Origin: AM-0621 sp964386705
Lineage (GTDB): Bacteria > Planctomycetota > Planctomycetia > Planctomycetales > Planctomycetaceae
Assembly: GCA_964386705.1 (NCBI GenBank)
Contig: CAYLTY010000016.1
Location: forward strand, 1-64,000
Direction of reading: 5' to 3'
DNA: 64,000 nt
Shown here: positions 25,448 through 34,828 of the stretch, one piece after another
How the letters are laid out: each line of letters opens with the position of its first letter
How positions within the stretch are numbered: position 1 is the stretch's first letter
Notes under the pieces: model-generated
Seen by the model: the letters and a program-made list of their open reading frames with translations, nothing else
Databases searched by the model: none
What the model was told of the DNA's origin: nothing
Made by a program: the position numbers and the translations under genes

Positions 25448-26635
25448 TCAGGCCGTGACTTCGATGTCACGCGGCCATTGCTGATAGGCTTCCCAGTATG
25501 TCTTCTTGAGGGCAATTTCGTCGTCAGTTGCGGCAGGCTGGATGCGTCCCTGAGCGTCGATGCCGCGAGACACGAGGTTATGCTTGCCGGCAGCCACAGT
25601 GCCCAGATCGATCGAGAAGAAGCGCCAGCAGAATTTCTCATTGGGTTCCGCAGCCAGCTTCGCTTCCCGCCACTCGCCACCGTCCAGCTTGACTTCGACA
25701 GCCTTGATGGGAGTGCCATCACCCCACACGGCGCCATAAGCCTTCAACGGTACTTTTCCGTCCACGGCGGGCTTGCGAGTTACGCGCGAGATAATCGATT
25801 TGAGATTCAGACGCCCGACGGATGTTTCGACATGCACCAGTTCCTCGCCGCGCTTCTCGGCGCGCACGGTCACATAATCGCGAGCCATGTAGCGACCCAT
25901 GTACCGGCGATCGCGCACTTCAATCCGCCGCAACCACTTCACGTTTGCAATGCCGTACCAGCCGGGGACGATCAGTCGCAGCGGTGCACCATTGCGGCCC
26001 TGCAGCGGCTGGCCGTTGCGTTCGTAAGCCAGCAATGCGTCGAGTTCCAAAGCGTCCTTCAGCGACAGACTGCGGCCAAAGGGCACATCGAACTTCAGTT
26101 CACGCGGCGTGCCTTTGCGTAAAACCTCTTCCTGCCGATCGTAGCCAATGAACGCGACTTCGATGGCGCCCGGCTGAATGCCGGCATCTTCGAGCAGCGG
26201 CTTCAACGGCGTCCCCGTCCACTTGCTGTTGTAGACCGCATTCATGAAGCCCTTGGAGGATCCGTTGCCGGAACATTCCAGAGTCATCAACTGATCCCGC
26301 TTGGGCAGCGCTTTGATCTCTTCAATCGTCAGCGACAGCGGCTTCTTCACGAGCCCCGTCACTTCCAGTTTGTAGTCGGCGGGCTTGATGTTCGGCGTGT
26401 TGTAGTGCTGCACATTGAAGACCTGGTCTTGCGGTGTCAGCCACTCGTCATCCGACAGAGTTTCCCAGTCGAGTCGATTGGGACCCGGACGCGGCATGTC
26501 CAGGAACGGTACCAGTTCCTCGTCGCCCGCCTGATCTGCGAAGACGAACTCAGGTCCAGACATCCAGGCCAGCAAACCACCGGCAGTCAGAGCACTCGAC
26601 TGCAGCAGGGTGCGACGATTGAGCAGCGTTGTCAT
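25448..26635 (-). CDS. Molybdopterin-dependent sulfite-oxidase-family protein, exported
   Basis: Periplasmic molybdoenzyme of 395 residues of the sulfite oxidase family, covering the Moco domain and a C-terminal dimerisation domain. The Mo-binding Cys121 lies in LMTLECSGNGSSKGF, with IVPGWYGIANVKWLRRIEV downstream typical of the substrate-pocket side. A twin-arginine-like signal NRRTLLQSSALTAGGLLAW is present, as expected for export of a folded cofactor protein. No cytochrome b5 domain, so it would need an external electron acceptor. The sulfite, sulfoxide or other substrate cannot be told. It is not next to a cytochrome gene. Confidence 0.93.
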   Translation of the reverse strand: MTTLLNRRTLLQSSALTAGGLLAWMSGPEFVFADQAGDEELVPFLDMPRPGPNRLDWETLSDDEWLTPQDQVFNVQHYNTPNIKPADYKLEVTGLVKKPLSLTIEEIKALPKRDQLMTLECSGNGSSKGFMNAVYNSKWTGTPLKPLLEDAGIQPGAIEVAFIGYDRQEEVLRKGTPRELKFDVPFGRSLSLKDALELDALLAYERNGQPLQGRNGAPLRLIVPGWYGIANVKWLRRIEVRDRRYMGRYMARDYVTVRAEKRGEELVHVETSVGRLNLKSIISRVTRKPAVDGKVPLKAYGAVWGDGTPIKAVEVKLDGGEWREAKLAAEPNEKFCWRFFSIDLGTVAAGKHNLVSRGIDAQGRIQPAATDDEIALKKTYWEAYQQWPRDIEVTA

Positions 26636-26733
26636 GGGAGTTCTCCTGAGGTCAGCAACCGGAACGGCGTAAGATAACTCGATCAGTGGATCGGGTGTTA
26701 GCCGACTTCGTCAGGCACAAGCTGGCACCGGTC

Positions 26734-27369
26734 TCACTTCGAGAAGCAAAGCTCCACTTCCAGGAACTTGTGCGGACTCGCTTTGCGTTCCCGAGCAAGC
26801 TGCTTGAGCGTCTCCCAGCGCGTGATGTGGTGCGGGCTTTCGAGCTTCGGCTGCTCGGCGGGCAGGTTGTCCAGCAGGCGCGTCTGCACCACCATTGCGC
26901 GCACCTTGCGGGTGCGCAGGTCGCCAGCGTTCTCGCTGGTCAGGCAAATCGCGTAACGCTCGGTCTGCACGGGCAGCCCCATGTCACGCCGCACGGTGCC
27001 CTCGGAAAATTTCTCAGCGACTTCGTTGAGCACCGAGTTCAGGTAGTACCAATAGTCATCTTTCGGCAGCGGCAGTATGGGATCGTTTGCTGTCGTGAGC
27101 TTCGCGCATTCGGCGACCTTCTCCGACGCCACGACATTCAAGAAGACGTCCTGGCAGCTCTTCTCCAGCACTGTGCGAATCTGCAGAGTGCCCGAAGTCA
27201 GCGAGTTCAGCGAAATATTCAACCGGTCGTAGAACTCCTTGCGACGCCAGTCAGCAGCAGCCTTGCGACGTCCAAAGTACCAGCCCACGGCCATCATGAT
27301 GAGGGCCGTGACCAGCTTGCTCCAGTTGCCTTCCAGCAGTTCAGTAACGCCTTCGATCAGCTTTTCCAT
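26734..27369 (-). CDS. Membrane-anchored hypothetical protein
   Basis: Unrecognised 211-residue protein with one N-terminal membrane helix (SKLVTALIMMAVGWYFGR), followed by basic residues (RRKAAADWRRKEF), so the bulk is cytoplasmic. The rest is mixed helix/strand: RLNISLNSLTSGTLQIRTVL, FLNVVASEKVAECAKL, YWYYLNSVLNEVAEKF. It lies 33 bases from the PPC-protein gene on the same strand and ends before the sulfite-oxidase-like gene, so joint transcription with the PPC gene is possible. No function proposed. Confidence 0.8.
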   Translation of the reverse strand: MEKLIEGVTELLEGNWSKLVTALIMMAVGWYFGRRKAAADWRRKEFYDRLNISLNSLTSGTLQIRTVLEKSCQDVFLNVVASEKVAECAKLTTANDPILPLPKDDYWYYLNSVLNEVAEKFSEGTVRRDMGLPVQTERYAICLTSENAGDLRTRKVRAMVVQTRLLDNLPAEQPKLESPHHITRWETLKQLARERKASPHKFLEVELCFSK

Positions 27370-27402
27370 GTCGCAAAGTCTCTCACTCGGTAGTCAGCGG
27401 AA

Positions 27403-29496
27403 CTATTTCGCAGCAGCAGCAGCGGGGACAGGAACCGTCAGCCAGATCGGCGGACTGGCGTAAGGCCGCTTCTGCACAAAGCTGATAGACACATTGGCGT
27501 TGATCGAGATCGGCACTTTTTCAAACGGCTTCGCGTCAGCCGCAGCCTCGATGATGATCTTGCCCTTGGTTTCGTTGGGGGCCAGAGATGTCTTGGCACC
27601 GGAATCGACCAGTTTCACTCCGGGCGGCAGTGGATTGCCGAAGATGGAGCCCAAGTGCTGCAGCAGAACATCCAGCGTGACGGGGCCGGTGTAGCCCTCG
27701 CGCCGCACGACTTCGACTTCCACCTCGGTCTTCTGACCGGGGTGCAGAGTGATTTCGGTGGGTGAGACCTTCACGGCTGCGATATCGAATTTGGAACACA
27801 CGCTGACCGCATGCGTCGTCACTGGCCAGATCATACGACCGCCGCCCGGCATCTCCATTTCGGTAAGCGGCTCGGCGCGATGCTCAATCAGCTTCGTCTG
27901 ATTATCAGGCAGCGAGAGTTTGGCTGAGCCAATCACGTTCACCAGGCCGGCAACCGGCTTTGCATCCGCGGCTGCCTGCAGGATCAGCACGCCATCATTC
28001 GCGTGAGCCGGAATCGTCAGCGTGTTGACCGAGATACCGGCAGGCAGACCTTCTACGCGGACGTCGATCGGTCCCGCGAAGTTACCAGTCCGAGTTGCCC
28101 TCACATACCACGGCATCGCCGTGCCCGGACCGATCCCGGCGCGGCACTCATCTACTTGCAGCGTGAAATCCGGCTCGTCGAGCTGCACGGTCAGCGAGTA
28201 CGGAAACATCGAACCGCCGCGATACAGCAGGTCGCGAATCTTCAGCGTGAAGACGCCGTCAGCCGGCGCCGTGAAGATGATTCTCGAGTCCTTCGTCGAG
28301 GGATGAATGTCGTCGTTGGCGGTGACGACGCCACCCTGAGCGTTCAGCAGTTGCAGATTGGAATCGAGCAGCGAGCCCAACCGCCGGGCTTTGACTTCGC
28401 AGCGGATTGCCTGCCCGGCCTTCAAAGTCAGCGCGTAGTGATCGACGTCATTCGGCGCGTCCATCCGGGCATTGATCACCGCTGGCAGCGTCACCGCTTG
28501 AGCCTGATCGGGCTTCTCATTGGGTTCAACTTCCGCGACGACAGGATGGGAGGTGACTTCCAGTGAAGCGGGGTTTGTTCCAACTCCGCCCGACTGCAAC
28601 TGAATCGAATGACGTCCAACGGGAGCAGGCAACGCGAAGGAATTCAGTGCCAGATCCGCATCGGCACTTGCGAGCTGAAAGCCATCGACCTTGAACTTCG
28701 GCGGATCTGTCGGAGCGATCGTCAGTGGGAAGATCGACGTTACGAAGGGGCGATCGGTCAACTGCAGGACATAGCTGAAAGCCGCCGTGCCGTTGAAATC
28801 GACATCGCGCACGGTGATGTAGTAGTCACCAGCCTGCTCGCACTTGTAGTGCAGCAGCGAATCCGCGAACTGAAAGTCGTCGTTGGCGGCCAGTTCACGT
28901 CCGGATGCATCGCTCAGCGAGACGATCGGATCGAGCACGTCGAACTGGTTATGGCGTTTGAAGAAGAAGCGGTAGGAGTAGAGGCTCACCGTGACGGCTT
29001 GTCCCGCCGTCGCCGTGAACTTGAAGACATCGACCTGCTCTTTGGCTGTCAGCATGCCCCCGAGCGTCTGACCGACCTGCAGAGCTTGAGCCTTGTCGCG
29101 CGTGGGATGGGGTTCGGTCTGTTCGATCACGACCGCTGAGTCGACAACCAGCAACTGCCCGACGGTCGAAATGCCGCTGGCGGCGGCGACTCGAAACTCG
29201 CGCACGCCGAGTGCCGCATTCGGGTCGACGGTAACTTTCAAACGCAGTTGATCGACGGATTCCTTTTCACCTTTCGGCAGCGGTTCCGCCGCCAGCCCAG
29301 TGCCTTCAAACAAAACCGCGAAGGCTCCTTCGTACCCCTTCTTCTGATTGGGGTAAGTATGCACGGTGATTTCACTGGTCTTGCCGCGTTCCACGGCCAT
29401 CGGCACCGCGTGAGTGAACTCAGGATTCGGAATTTGAGCGACCGCGCAGGGCAGATTGCACATGCAGATCAAGACGGCGGCGATAAGTATTCTCAT
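27403..29496 (-). CDS. Large secreted protein with PPC-type domains
   Basis: Exported protein of about 697 residues. The chosen ATG gives the signal MRILIAAVLICMCNLPCAVA. Two bacterial pre-peptidase C-terminal (PPC) modules are seen: KEQVDVFKFTATAGQAVTVS ... DPIVSLSDASGRELAANDDF ... GDYYITVRD, and later DAPNDVDHYALTLKAGQAIR ... NLQLLNAQGGVVTANDD ... GVFTLKIRD. Beta-sandwich regions lie between and after (YVRATRTGNFAGPIDVRVEG, VEVEVVRREGYTGPVTLDV). The start and end are Ala/Pro rich. PPC domains help secretion or surface binding in many proteins; no catalytic domain is apparent. Likely a surface or matrix protein. Confidence 0.88.
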   Translation of the reverse strand: MRILIAAVLICMCNLPCAVAQIPNPEFTHAVPMAVERGKTSEITVHTYPNQKKGYEGAFAVLFEGTGLAAEPLPKGEKESVDQLRLKVTVDPNAALGVREFRVAAASGISTVGQLLVVDSAVVIEQTEPHPTRDKAQALQVGQTLGGMLTAKEQVDVFKFTATAGQAVTVSLYSYRFFFKRHNQFDVLDPIVSLSDASGRELAANDDFQFADSLLHYKCEQAGDYYITVRDVDFNGTAAFSYVLQLTDRPFVTSIFPLTIAPTDPPKFKVDGFQLASADADLALNSFALPAPVGRHSIQLQSGGVGTNPASLEVTSHPVVAEVEPNEKPDQAQAVTLPAVINARMDAPNDVDHYALTLKAGQAIRCEVKARRLGSLLDSNLQLLNAQGGVVTANDDIHPSTKDSRIIFTAPADGVFTLKIRDLLYRGGSMFPYSLTVQLDEPDFTLQVDECRAGIGPGTAMPWYVRATRTGNFAGPIDVRVEGLPAGISVNTLTIPAHANDGVLILQAAADAKPVAGLVNVIGSAKLSLPDNQTKLIEHRAEPLTEMEMPGGGRMIWPVTTHAVSVCSKFDIAAVKVSPTEITLHPGQKTEVEVEVVRREGYTGPVTLDVLLQHLGSIFGNPLPPGVKLVDSGAKTSLAPNETKGKIIIEAAADAKPFEKVPISINANVSISFVQKRPYASPPIWLTVPVPAAAAAK

Positions 29497-29602
29497 AACG
29501 AAGTCTCGTACCAAGCCGATGAGTTCGCGAAACGTTGGCTAAACATCGCGACTTGTGGCGGCTCATTCAATAACGGGCAAAGGTTTCGTCGGATCAGCAG
29601 TT

Positions 29603-30130
29603 ATGATGACTGAGGGTGGTCCGAGCCGATACTACATGAGAGGGGCCGACGCCGCTGAGGTGAGCGAAACTCTGCTGACCTCAGACCTTCATCCCAAAAC
29701 CGATTCATCCACCATCATTCCCACAGGTCCGATCGTGCTGAACCAGGAAACCGCCATGCTGGCGTTTGCTCGACTGGCGCTGCTGTCCCATCAGCGCCAG
29801 CAGCCTCTTGGCACGGAAAAGTTTATCGTGCTGACGGGAATTGCTGCGTGTCGATCGGGATGGCTGGATCTGGCGAGCCAATGCTGGCATCTGCTGGCGA
29901 GTTTGAACGCTCAGCACTTTGTGGTGCGATCCGGTTCGTTCCCGAACGCACTGCGCGACGCCTCGCTGAAAAACTTCGTCACCATGGTCGAACGATTCTG
30001 CTCGTTTGAGCAGGCAGAGCACCTGCTGGACGGACACGGCGGAGTGCCTCAACTTGAGGATGGCCAGGAAGCGGGCGAAGCCGCCGCACTGGATCTGCAG
30101 CAGATTGCCGTTACATCCACTACGGTTTAA
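29603..30130 (+). CDS. Hypothetical protein
   Basis: Soluble protein of about 175 residues; I recall similar unassigned planctomycete proteins but no family name. It has one well-ordered region: PTGPIVLNQETAMLAFARLALLSH, KFIVLTGIAACRSGWLDLAS, HFVVRSGSFPNALRDA, FVTMVERFCSFEQAEHLLD (each shown in part). It is mostly helical, with no membrane segment or signal. ATG at 29603 is preferred, with another ATG at 29606 and a GTG at 29555 as alternatives; no clear ribosome site. It precedes the membrane protein at 30172 by 41 bases in the same direction. Confidence 0.72.
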   Translation: MMTEGGPSRYYMRGADAAEVSETLLTSDLHPKTDSSTIIPTGPIVLNQETAMLAFARLALLSHQRQQPLGTEKFIVLTGIAACRSGWLDLASQCWHLLASLNAQHFVVRSGSFPNALRDASLKNFVTMVERFCSFEQAEHLLDGHGGVPQLEDGQEAGEAAALDLQQIAVTSTTV

Positions 30131-30171
30131 CGCGTGGCAATCGGCGCAGAACTTTCCGCAATTGGGGCGGC

Positions 30172-30861
30172 ATGTCTTCCGAAACTGACAACGCGGCTCA
30201 GCGTTCCCGTAACTCGTGGATCTGGATCAGTCTCGGCGTCGTGGTCTGCCTGAGCGTGTTGCTGGGGCAAGTTCCCGCGCGCGTGCGATTGCTCGGTCTG
30301 TTCGCTATCGGTGAAGGCGTGTTGATCGGATTGAGCAGCAGCTACTGGGCTGAACGTGATCACGCGGCGCGGAGCCTCAAATCGAGTGTGCTGGTCGGAG
30401 CGCTGGGCATCGCAGCGTTTGGCGGAACGTCAGTGTTGTGGTGGCGGCAATATGCGGACGCGTTGGAACGAGCTTATCAGGCGGTTCCGCCCAACATGTT
30501 GGCAATGCAACTGCAGTCTGACTCCAGGAAGCCGGGTGAAGGAGATAGGCCCTCGACGCTCGATCAGCAGAAGCTGGGAACCAACATCGTCGCCGACGCG
30601 CTCAAGGAACGCCGGCCGGAACTCGACGCGCGCGAGTCACTATCGGGCTATCTGGTGTTTCGGCTGTTCGGAGCCATGACGGCCGCAGCGATTACCGAGA
30701 ACGCTCCGCAGGGTTACGTACTGTGGAGTACGGAACTGCTGCTGGCTGGAATTGCCGCCGCGATCAGCTTTCGCAAGGGCAGCGCAAGTTCCCATTCATC
30801 AGCACAGGAAGCTGCTGCCGCTGAACCACCTGCCGACTCAAAAACCGTCAGCGAAGGATGA
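30172..30861 (+). CDS. Membrane protein of unknown function
   Basis: Protein of 229 residues with about four hydrophobic segments: WIWISLGVVVCLSVLLGQV, LGLFAIGEGVLIGLSSSYW, VLVGALGIAAFGGTSVLWW and LWSTELLLAGIAAAISF. The intervening loop (QYADALERAYQAVPPNMLAM and following) is charged. The Ser/Ala-rich C-terminus is probably disordered. The 3' end overlaps the convergent small lipoprotein gene by 24 bases. Not recognised. Confidence 0.75.
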   Translation: MSSETDNAAQRSRNSWIWISLGVVVCLSVLLGQVPARVRLLGLFAIGEGVLIGLSSSYWAERDHAARSLKSSVLVGALGIAAFGGTSVLWWRQYADALERAYQAVPPNMLAMQLQSDSRKPGEGDRPSTLDQQKLGTNIVADALKERRPELDARESLSGYLVFRLFGAMTAAAITENAPQGYVLWSTELLLAGIAAAISFRKGSASSHSSAQEAAAAEPPADSKTVSEG

Positions 30862-31146
30862 TGCCGAGGCAGACTGCTCAGGCTCTTTGCTGGGCGTCTT
30901 CAAGTCCGTGCGCGGCATCGCTTCACGACTTCCAAACAAGCCCCAGCCACTCTTGCGTTTGGCGTCTTTCTCGGGGACAGACTCTGGATGAGCTGGCGCT
31001 TCGAGCTCAACGCTTTCACCTCGCGGAGCATCCTTCGAGACGAGCACTACGGCGTCGTCGCGGAACTCGCGCGAAGCAGAGCTGTGGCCAACAGACCGGC
31101 AGCCAACGATGGAAAGTGAAAGCAGCGTTACCGTGAGAACTCGCAT
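30838..31146 (-). CDS. Small lipoprotein
   Basis: Lipoprotein of about 102 residues: MRVLTVTLLSLSIVG then Cys16 (IVGC lipobox). The mature part is short, charged and Pro/Ser-rich (KRKSGWGLFGSREAMPRTD). The frame is open to 31191 but the shorter start gives a proper signal. The last 24 bases overlap the convergent membrane-protein gene. No domain recognised. Confidence 0.7.
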   Translation of the reverse strand: MRVLTVTLLSLSIVGCRSVGHSSASREFRDDAVVLVSKDAPRGESVELEAPAHPESVPEKDAKRKSGWGLFGSREAMPRTDLKTPSKEPEQSASASSFADGF

Positions 31147-31242
31147 CAGCAACATCGAAGCAGCCCAAGCGGAGACAGGGTCCATCCTCAATTCATGGCG
31201 TCACGGTAAATCGCCTCCTGCGAGGCCATCCCGTGGCAGCGT

Positions 31243-31434
31243 CTACTCTTCCTGCAGTTCAGGTTCCCATTGCTGGGGGACCATTTGAACGCTCGGAACA
31301 GGGACGCCATGAAGGTCGCGCATGCTCATCGACAATCGCCCGAAGTGGCATCCAGCTAAAACCGCTGCCAGCCCCACGAGCATCCCGAGGCGAAGGATCG
31401 CTCCACCGAGTTTTGATTTTTTGCAGCCATCCAT
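31243..31434 (-). CDS. Small lipoprotein
   Basis: Short protein of 63 residues, MDGCKKSKLGGAILRLGMLV then GLAAVLAGC, a classical lipoprotein signal with Cys lipobox LAGC. The mature peptide is about 35 residues (CHFGRLSMSMRDLHGVPVPS). An in-frame TTG start 5 codons upstream is possible. It lies between the other small lipoprotein gene and the VWA gene, same strand. Coding status rests on the signal peptide alone; the 31450-31671 gap beyond it shows no gene. Confidence 0.6.
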   Translation of the reverse strand: MDGCKKSKLGGAILRLGMLVGLAAVLAGCHFGRLSMSMRDLHGVPVPSVQMVPQQWEPELQEE

Positions 31435-31671
31435 GGCATTCTCGATCAAGTGTTGGCCAACGATCGAAACAACTCGGGGTAGATATCAGGAACCCCAAAA
31501 CCTTGGAAGATCAGATGTTCCGGCGGATTTCCACACTCTGGCAGCCCGGCAGTTCTGCCCTGTCAGACAAGCAGGCCGGGACAGCTTTCCCGCAAGGTTT
31601 CTGGGACCGTTAAGCTCGGCATTTCCGACGAACTGCATGCCACGTTTGGACCAGAGGTTCTACAAAACGAC

Positions 31672-34536
31672 TCACTCGGAACGGCGGCGGGCGCGATCCT
31701 TGGCTTTTTCAAAGATGGAGGCCGTGGTCGTCGTCGTGGGTGGTGGAGCAGCCGCGGGTTTTCTGGGCTCGGCCTGAGTCTGCGTGGCGGCACTGGGTAC
31801 AGGCGAACTTGATGCGGCGACCGTCGTCGGAGCAGGGGCTGTTCGCGGCTTCGTACCCGCAGGTTTCGGCAACCAGCGTTTCCAGAACTTCTGTTGCTTG
31901 CTCGCGGTCGAGCCGGCTGGCATTAAGGTTGGAATGGCTAACTCAGGCAATCGTTCCCACAGCGACAGGCGGCGGCCTGCGATTTCCAGCAGCAGCAGGG
32001 CGATGCTGGCAATCAACAGATAGGGCAACAGCGACAGCGAGCGGGATGTGCGCGGCGGGTCGGAGAACAGTTCCAGAATGTCTGTTCGCAGTTTGCCCCC
32101 GCTGAGTTCCGTGACCTGCTTCAACGTCTGCGCCCCTTCGGGCAGGCCGAGTCGAGGTGCGAACTCCGGTGAATACGGCAGGGTGACAGCCGGCCCGCGC
32201 GTAAACGCCTTCGGTCCCGTCTTCACCAGCGTCCGATAGCTCCCTGGCTGGTCCATGCGAAAGCGAGCTTCGAGGGTATTCGGCCCGGTCCAGATCAGGT
32301 CGGGCTTCAGGACGTCAGCGCGCTCATCACCAGGTGGGACAATCATGACCTGCGGTGGCTGAGTCTCATCCTGACGCGGCCGATCCGGATCCAGTTCCAC
32401 GGACACCACAGCTTCCTGACCGACTTGATCCACCTTTACGTAAACCTGATCGGGATTGGTGCTGCCGAGCAGCCAGCGTGCGTGAGTCGCCAGATAGTTT
32501 TCGTACTCCGGCCAATTCCCGAACTGTCCCGAGAACCTGCCGTCGACTTCGAGTGTGATCGCGGCGACTCGACCCAACCCGCGATTCCACGCGGCCGACC
32601 ACGGAGCCACGTTCTCGTCCTGCGAGACGGCAACCATCGTCGCTTCGGGCTTGATGTAGCTGAGGTTGTAGCCATCGGTGTTGGGGAACGAATCGATGTT
32701 GAACGAACCCAGCAGTCGCGCATCCGGCACCAGCTTGCCCGGAATGCCGCTGGGCTGAGCGTCATCTTTTGTGATGAACGTGTTCCGCGCGACGCTCATG
32801 GTGTCTTGAGTAAACAACCGCGGCAGCTCTTGAGCATCGGACGTGAACATGATGTTGCCGTTACCGAGCTTCGCGATGTCTTCCAGCAGTCGCGCATCAG
32901 AATCGGCCTTTGTTCCGAGTCCGATTACGCTCACGGTGATGCCGCTGTCCGTGTATTTCTTCAGCAGGTTGCGATAGTCACCCGGCTCTTCGCTGTCGGC
33001 AGCGTCCGAGAACAGAATGATGTGCCGTGTCGCAAAGCCATCTGCCTTGAGCAATTCGCGCCCGGCAGCAACCAGTGCTTCATAGACGAAGATGCCCCCG
33101 CCCGTGCTCTGAATGCCTAGTACTTTCTTCGCGATGGCTTCCTTGTTGTCCACATTGCTCAGCGGCTGAATAACATGCGGCGTGCTGTCGACGGCGATCA
33201 CGGCGACCATGTCCTGCGGCGAGAGCATCCGAACGCAAGCCGCGGTGCCCTGATTGGCCAGATCCATCTTGTTGCGACCACCCGAGACCGGTGCCGTCAT
33301 ACTGCCCGAACGGTCCAGTGCAATCGCAATTGCCGCGCGGACCTTCTTGTGCTCTTCACGCAGTTCCATTGAGACCGGCAGAATCGGATCGAGCGGGCTC
33401 ATGAAATAGCCGCCAGTGCCAAAGCTGCGTTGACCGCCTGTGAGCATCAAGCCGCCGCCGAGGTCTTCGACGAACTGCACCAGCCGCTCCATCTTTTGAC
33501 GGCCGAAATCGTCTGCTTTCACGTTCTCGATGATGATGCCGCGATAGCGGTCGAGCGAGTCCTGATTCAAGGGATGAGTCGCCGCAACGGCGATGTCCGT
33601 CGGGATCTTCGCTGCCTGCAAGGCCTTCACGAGATTGCCCGGCTGGCCATCCGAGTTCAGTACCAGCATCCGCGGACCCGCGTCGACACGCACCAGCCCC
33701 GCGCCGCGATTGTTTTCCACCACAGGATCATTCGGAAGCTTCAGCTCAACCGAGTAATTATAGAAGCCGCCCTCTTCGAGGATGTCCCTAAACAACAACC
33801 GGTTCATGCCGCGTGTGAAGTCCTGCTCCAGCTTCTTCACGATCTGACCGTCACGCAAGACGCGCACTTCTCCGCGAGTCTCGCGATCCGCATGCACCCA
33901 GACGGCATATTGGAAAGGCTCGCGCGGTGAGACCATTTCCGGCATCTGCACGGATTCCACGGCCACGTCGCCGACCTTGAGCCGCTCGAACACGCGACAA
34001 TCCACTGGCACACCAGCTTCGCGAGCACGGCGTGCAGCCAGCAGCGGGTCGCGGCCATTCGATTCACCATCCGACAACACCAGAATTCGCGCCGGACGAT
34101 TCGGGTTCACTCGATCCAGCGCGGTCAGAATCGCGTCATGCAGGTCGCTGCCGTCCGGATTGATTTCCTTGTCGTAGTCCGAGCGTGAGACTTTATCGGA
34201 CAACTCGAACTCAACTTGTGCCTGGCTGCCGAACGTGACCAGAGCCAGGCGATCGCCGTGCCGCGACGTCGTTACGTGGCTCTGCAGATTTGTGAGCAGC
34301 TCGCGGACGTTGGCCTGCGCTTCAGGCGTCAGTGATCGCGACCGATCCACGACCGCAATCACGTCCAGTCCATAGCCATAGAGATTCAGCCGTGGCCCGG
34401 TCAGCGTCAGTAACAACAGCAGCACCACCGCGCCGCGCAGACAGCCCGTCGGCCCGCTGACGTAGCCCCACTTGCGAAACAGAATCACAAGCGGCACCGC
34501 GAGTAGAAACAGCTCAGGAAAAACAAACTGAACCAT
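31672..34536 (-). CDS. Large membrane VWA-domain protein with two VWA modules and a class I glutamine-amidotransferase-like module
   Basis: Inner-membrane protein of about 954 residues. Two N-terminal hydrophobic segments (FPELFLLAVPLVILF, AVVLLLLLTLTGPRL) precede a first VWA domain with MIDAS DRSRS in VIAVVDRSRSLTPE. A central ThuA/GATase1-like strand YRGIIIENVKADDF leads to GGGLMLTGGQRSFGTGGY, then a second VWA with an intact MIDAS DRSGSMTAP and TRHIILFSDAADSEEPG. A further helix LLPYLLIASIALLLLEIAG ends in a Pro/Ala/Thr-rich cytoplasmic tail. This architecture is widespread in planctomycetes and their relatives, sometimes next to DUF58 and MoxR genes; here the DUF58 gene is 17 kb away. Start ATG at 34536; an in-frame ATG at 34587 is less likely. 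Confidence 0.9.
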   Translation of the reverse strand: MVQFVFPELFLLAVPLVILFRKWGYVSGPTGCLRGAVVLLLLLTLTGPRLNLYGYGLDVIAVVDRSRSLTPEAQANVRELLTNLQSHVTTSRHGDRLALVTFGSQAQVEFELSDKVSRSDYDKEINPDGSDLHDAILTALDRVNPNRPARILVLSDGESNGRDPLLAARRAREAGVPVDCRVFERLKVGDVAVESVQMPEMVSPREPFQYAVWVHADRETRGEVRVLRDGQIVKKLEQDFTRGMNRLLFRDILEEGGFYNYSVELKLPNDPVVENNRGAGLVRVDAGPRMLVLNSDGQPGNLVKALQAAKIPTDIAVAATHPLNQDSLDRYRGIIIENVKADDFGRQKMERLVQFVEDLGGGLMLTGGQRSFGTGGYFMSPLDPILPVSMELREEHKKVRAAIAIALDRSGSMTAPVSGGRNKMDLANQGTAACVRMLSPQDMVAVIAVDSTPHVIQPLSNVDNKEAIAKKVLGIQSTGGGIFVYEALVAAGRELLKADGFATRHIILFSDAADSEEPGDYRNLLKKYTDSGITVSVIGLGTKADSDARLLEDIAKLGNGNIMFTSDAQELPRLFTQDTMSVARNTFITKDDAQPSGIPGKLVPDARLLGSFNIDSFPNTDGYNLSYIKPEATMVAVSQDENVAPWSAAWNRGLGRVAAITLEVDGRFSGQFGNWPEYENYLATHARWLLGSTNPDQVYVKVDQVGQEAVVSVELDPDRPRQDETQPPQVMIVPPGDERADVLKPDLIWTGPNTLEARFRMDQPGSYRTLVKTGPKAFTRGPAVTLPYSPEFAPRLGLPEGAQTLKQVTELSGGKLRTDILELFSDPPRTSRSLSLLPYLLIASIALLLLEIAGRRLSLWERLPELAIPTLMPAGSTASKQQKFWKRWLPKPAGTKPRTAPAPTTVAASSSPVPSAATQTQAEPRKPAAAPPPTTTTTASIFEKAKDRARRRSE

Positions 34537-34642
34537 GCGACCAGCCGACTGGAGATGACGGGGAACGCAACCGATGTGCTCTGCCACAGCGTAATCAATT
34601 CGCGGGGCAAAGTTTCAAGCGCGAACACAAATCGGCAGAATT

Positions 34643-34724
34643 AAAACGCAGAGAACACCGAGTTCGCGGAGACCGGAAGTTGCCGTCCTGAATTCTCTCC
34701 GCGAACACTGCGTCCTCAGCGTTT
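34643..34724. repeat. Imperfect inverted repeat (GCAGAGAACACCGAG type)
   Basis: Arms 34645-34672 and 34697-34724 are complementary at 23 of 28 positions. Variants of this sequence (CTCCGTGTTCTCTGCG and complement) are dispersed in many bacterial genomes. It sits in the divergent gap between the VWA gene and the gamma-glutamyltransferase gene. Confidence 0.65.
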
Positions 34725-34828
34725 CAAATCCTGGATGATTGAGCGCAGAAGTCGAAACCAGCCATTTGTAATGGAATCTCGTTATGGTCATGACAGCATT
34801 GAAAGCCGCCCGGACGGAGTTGCGAGAA

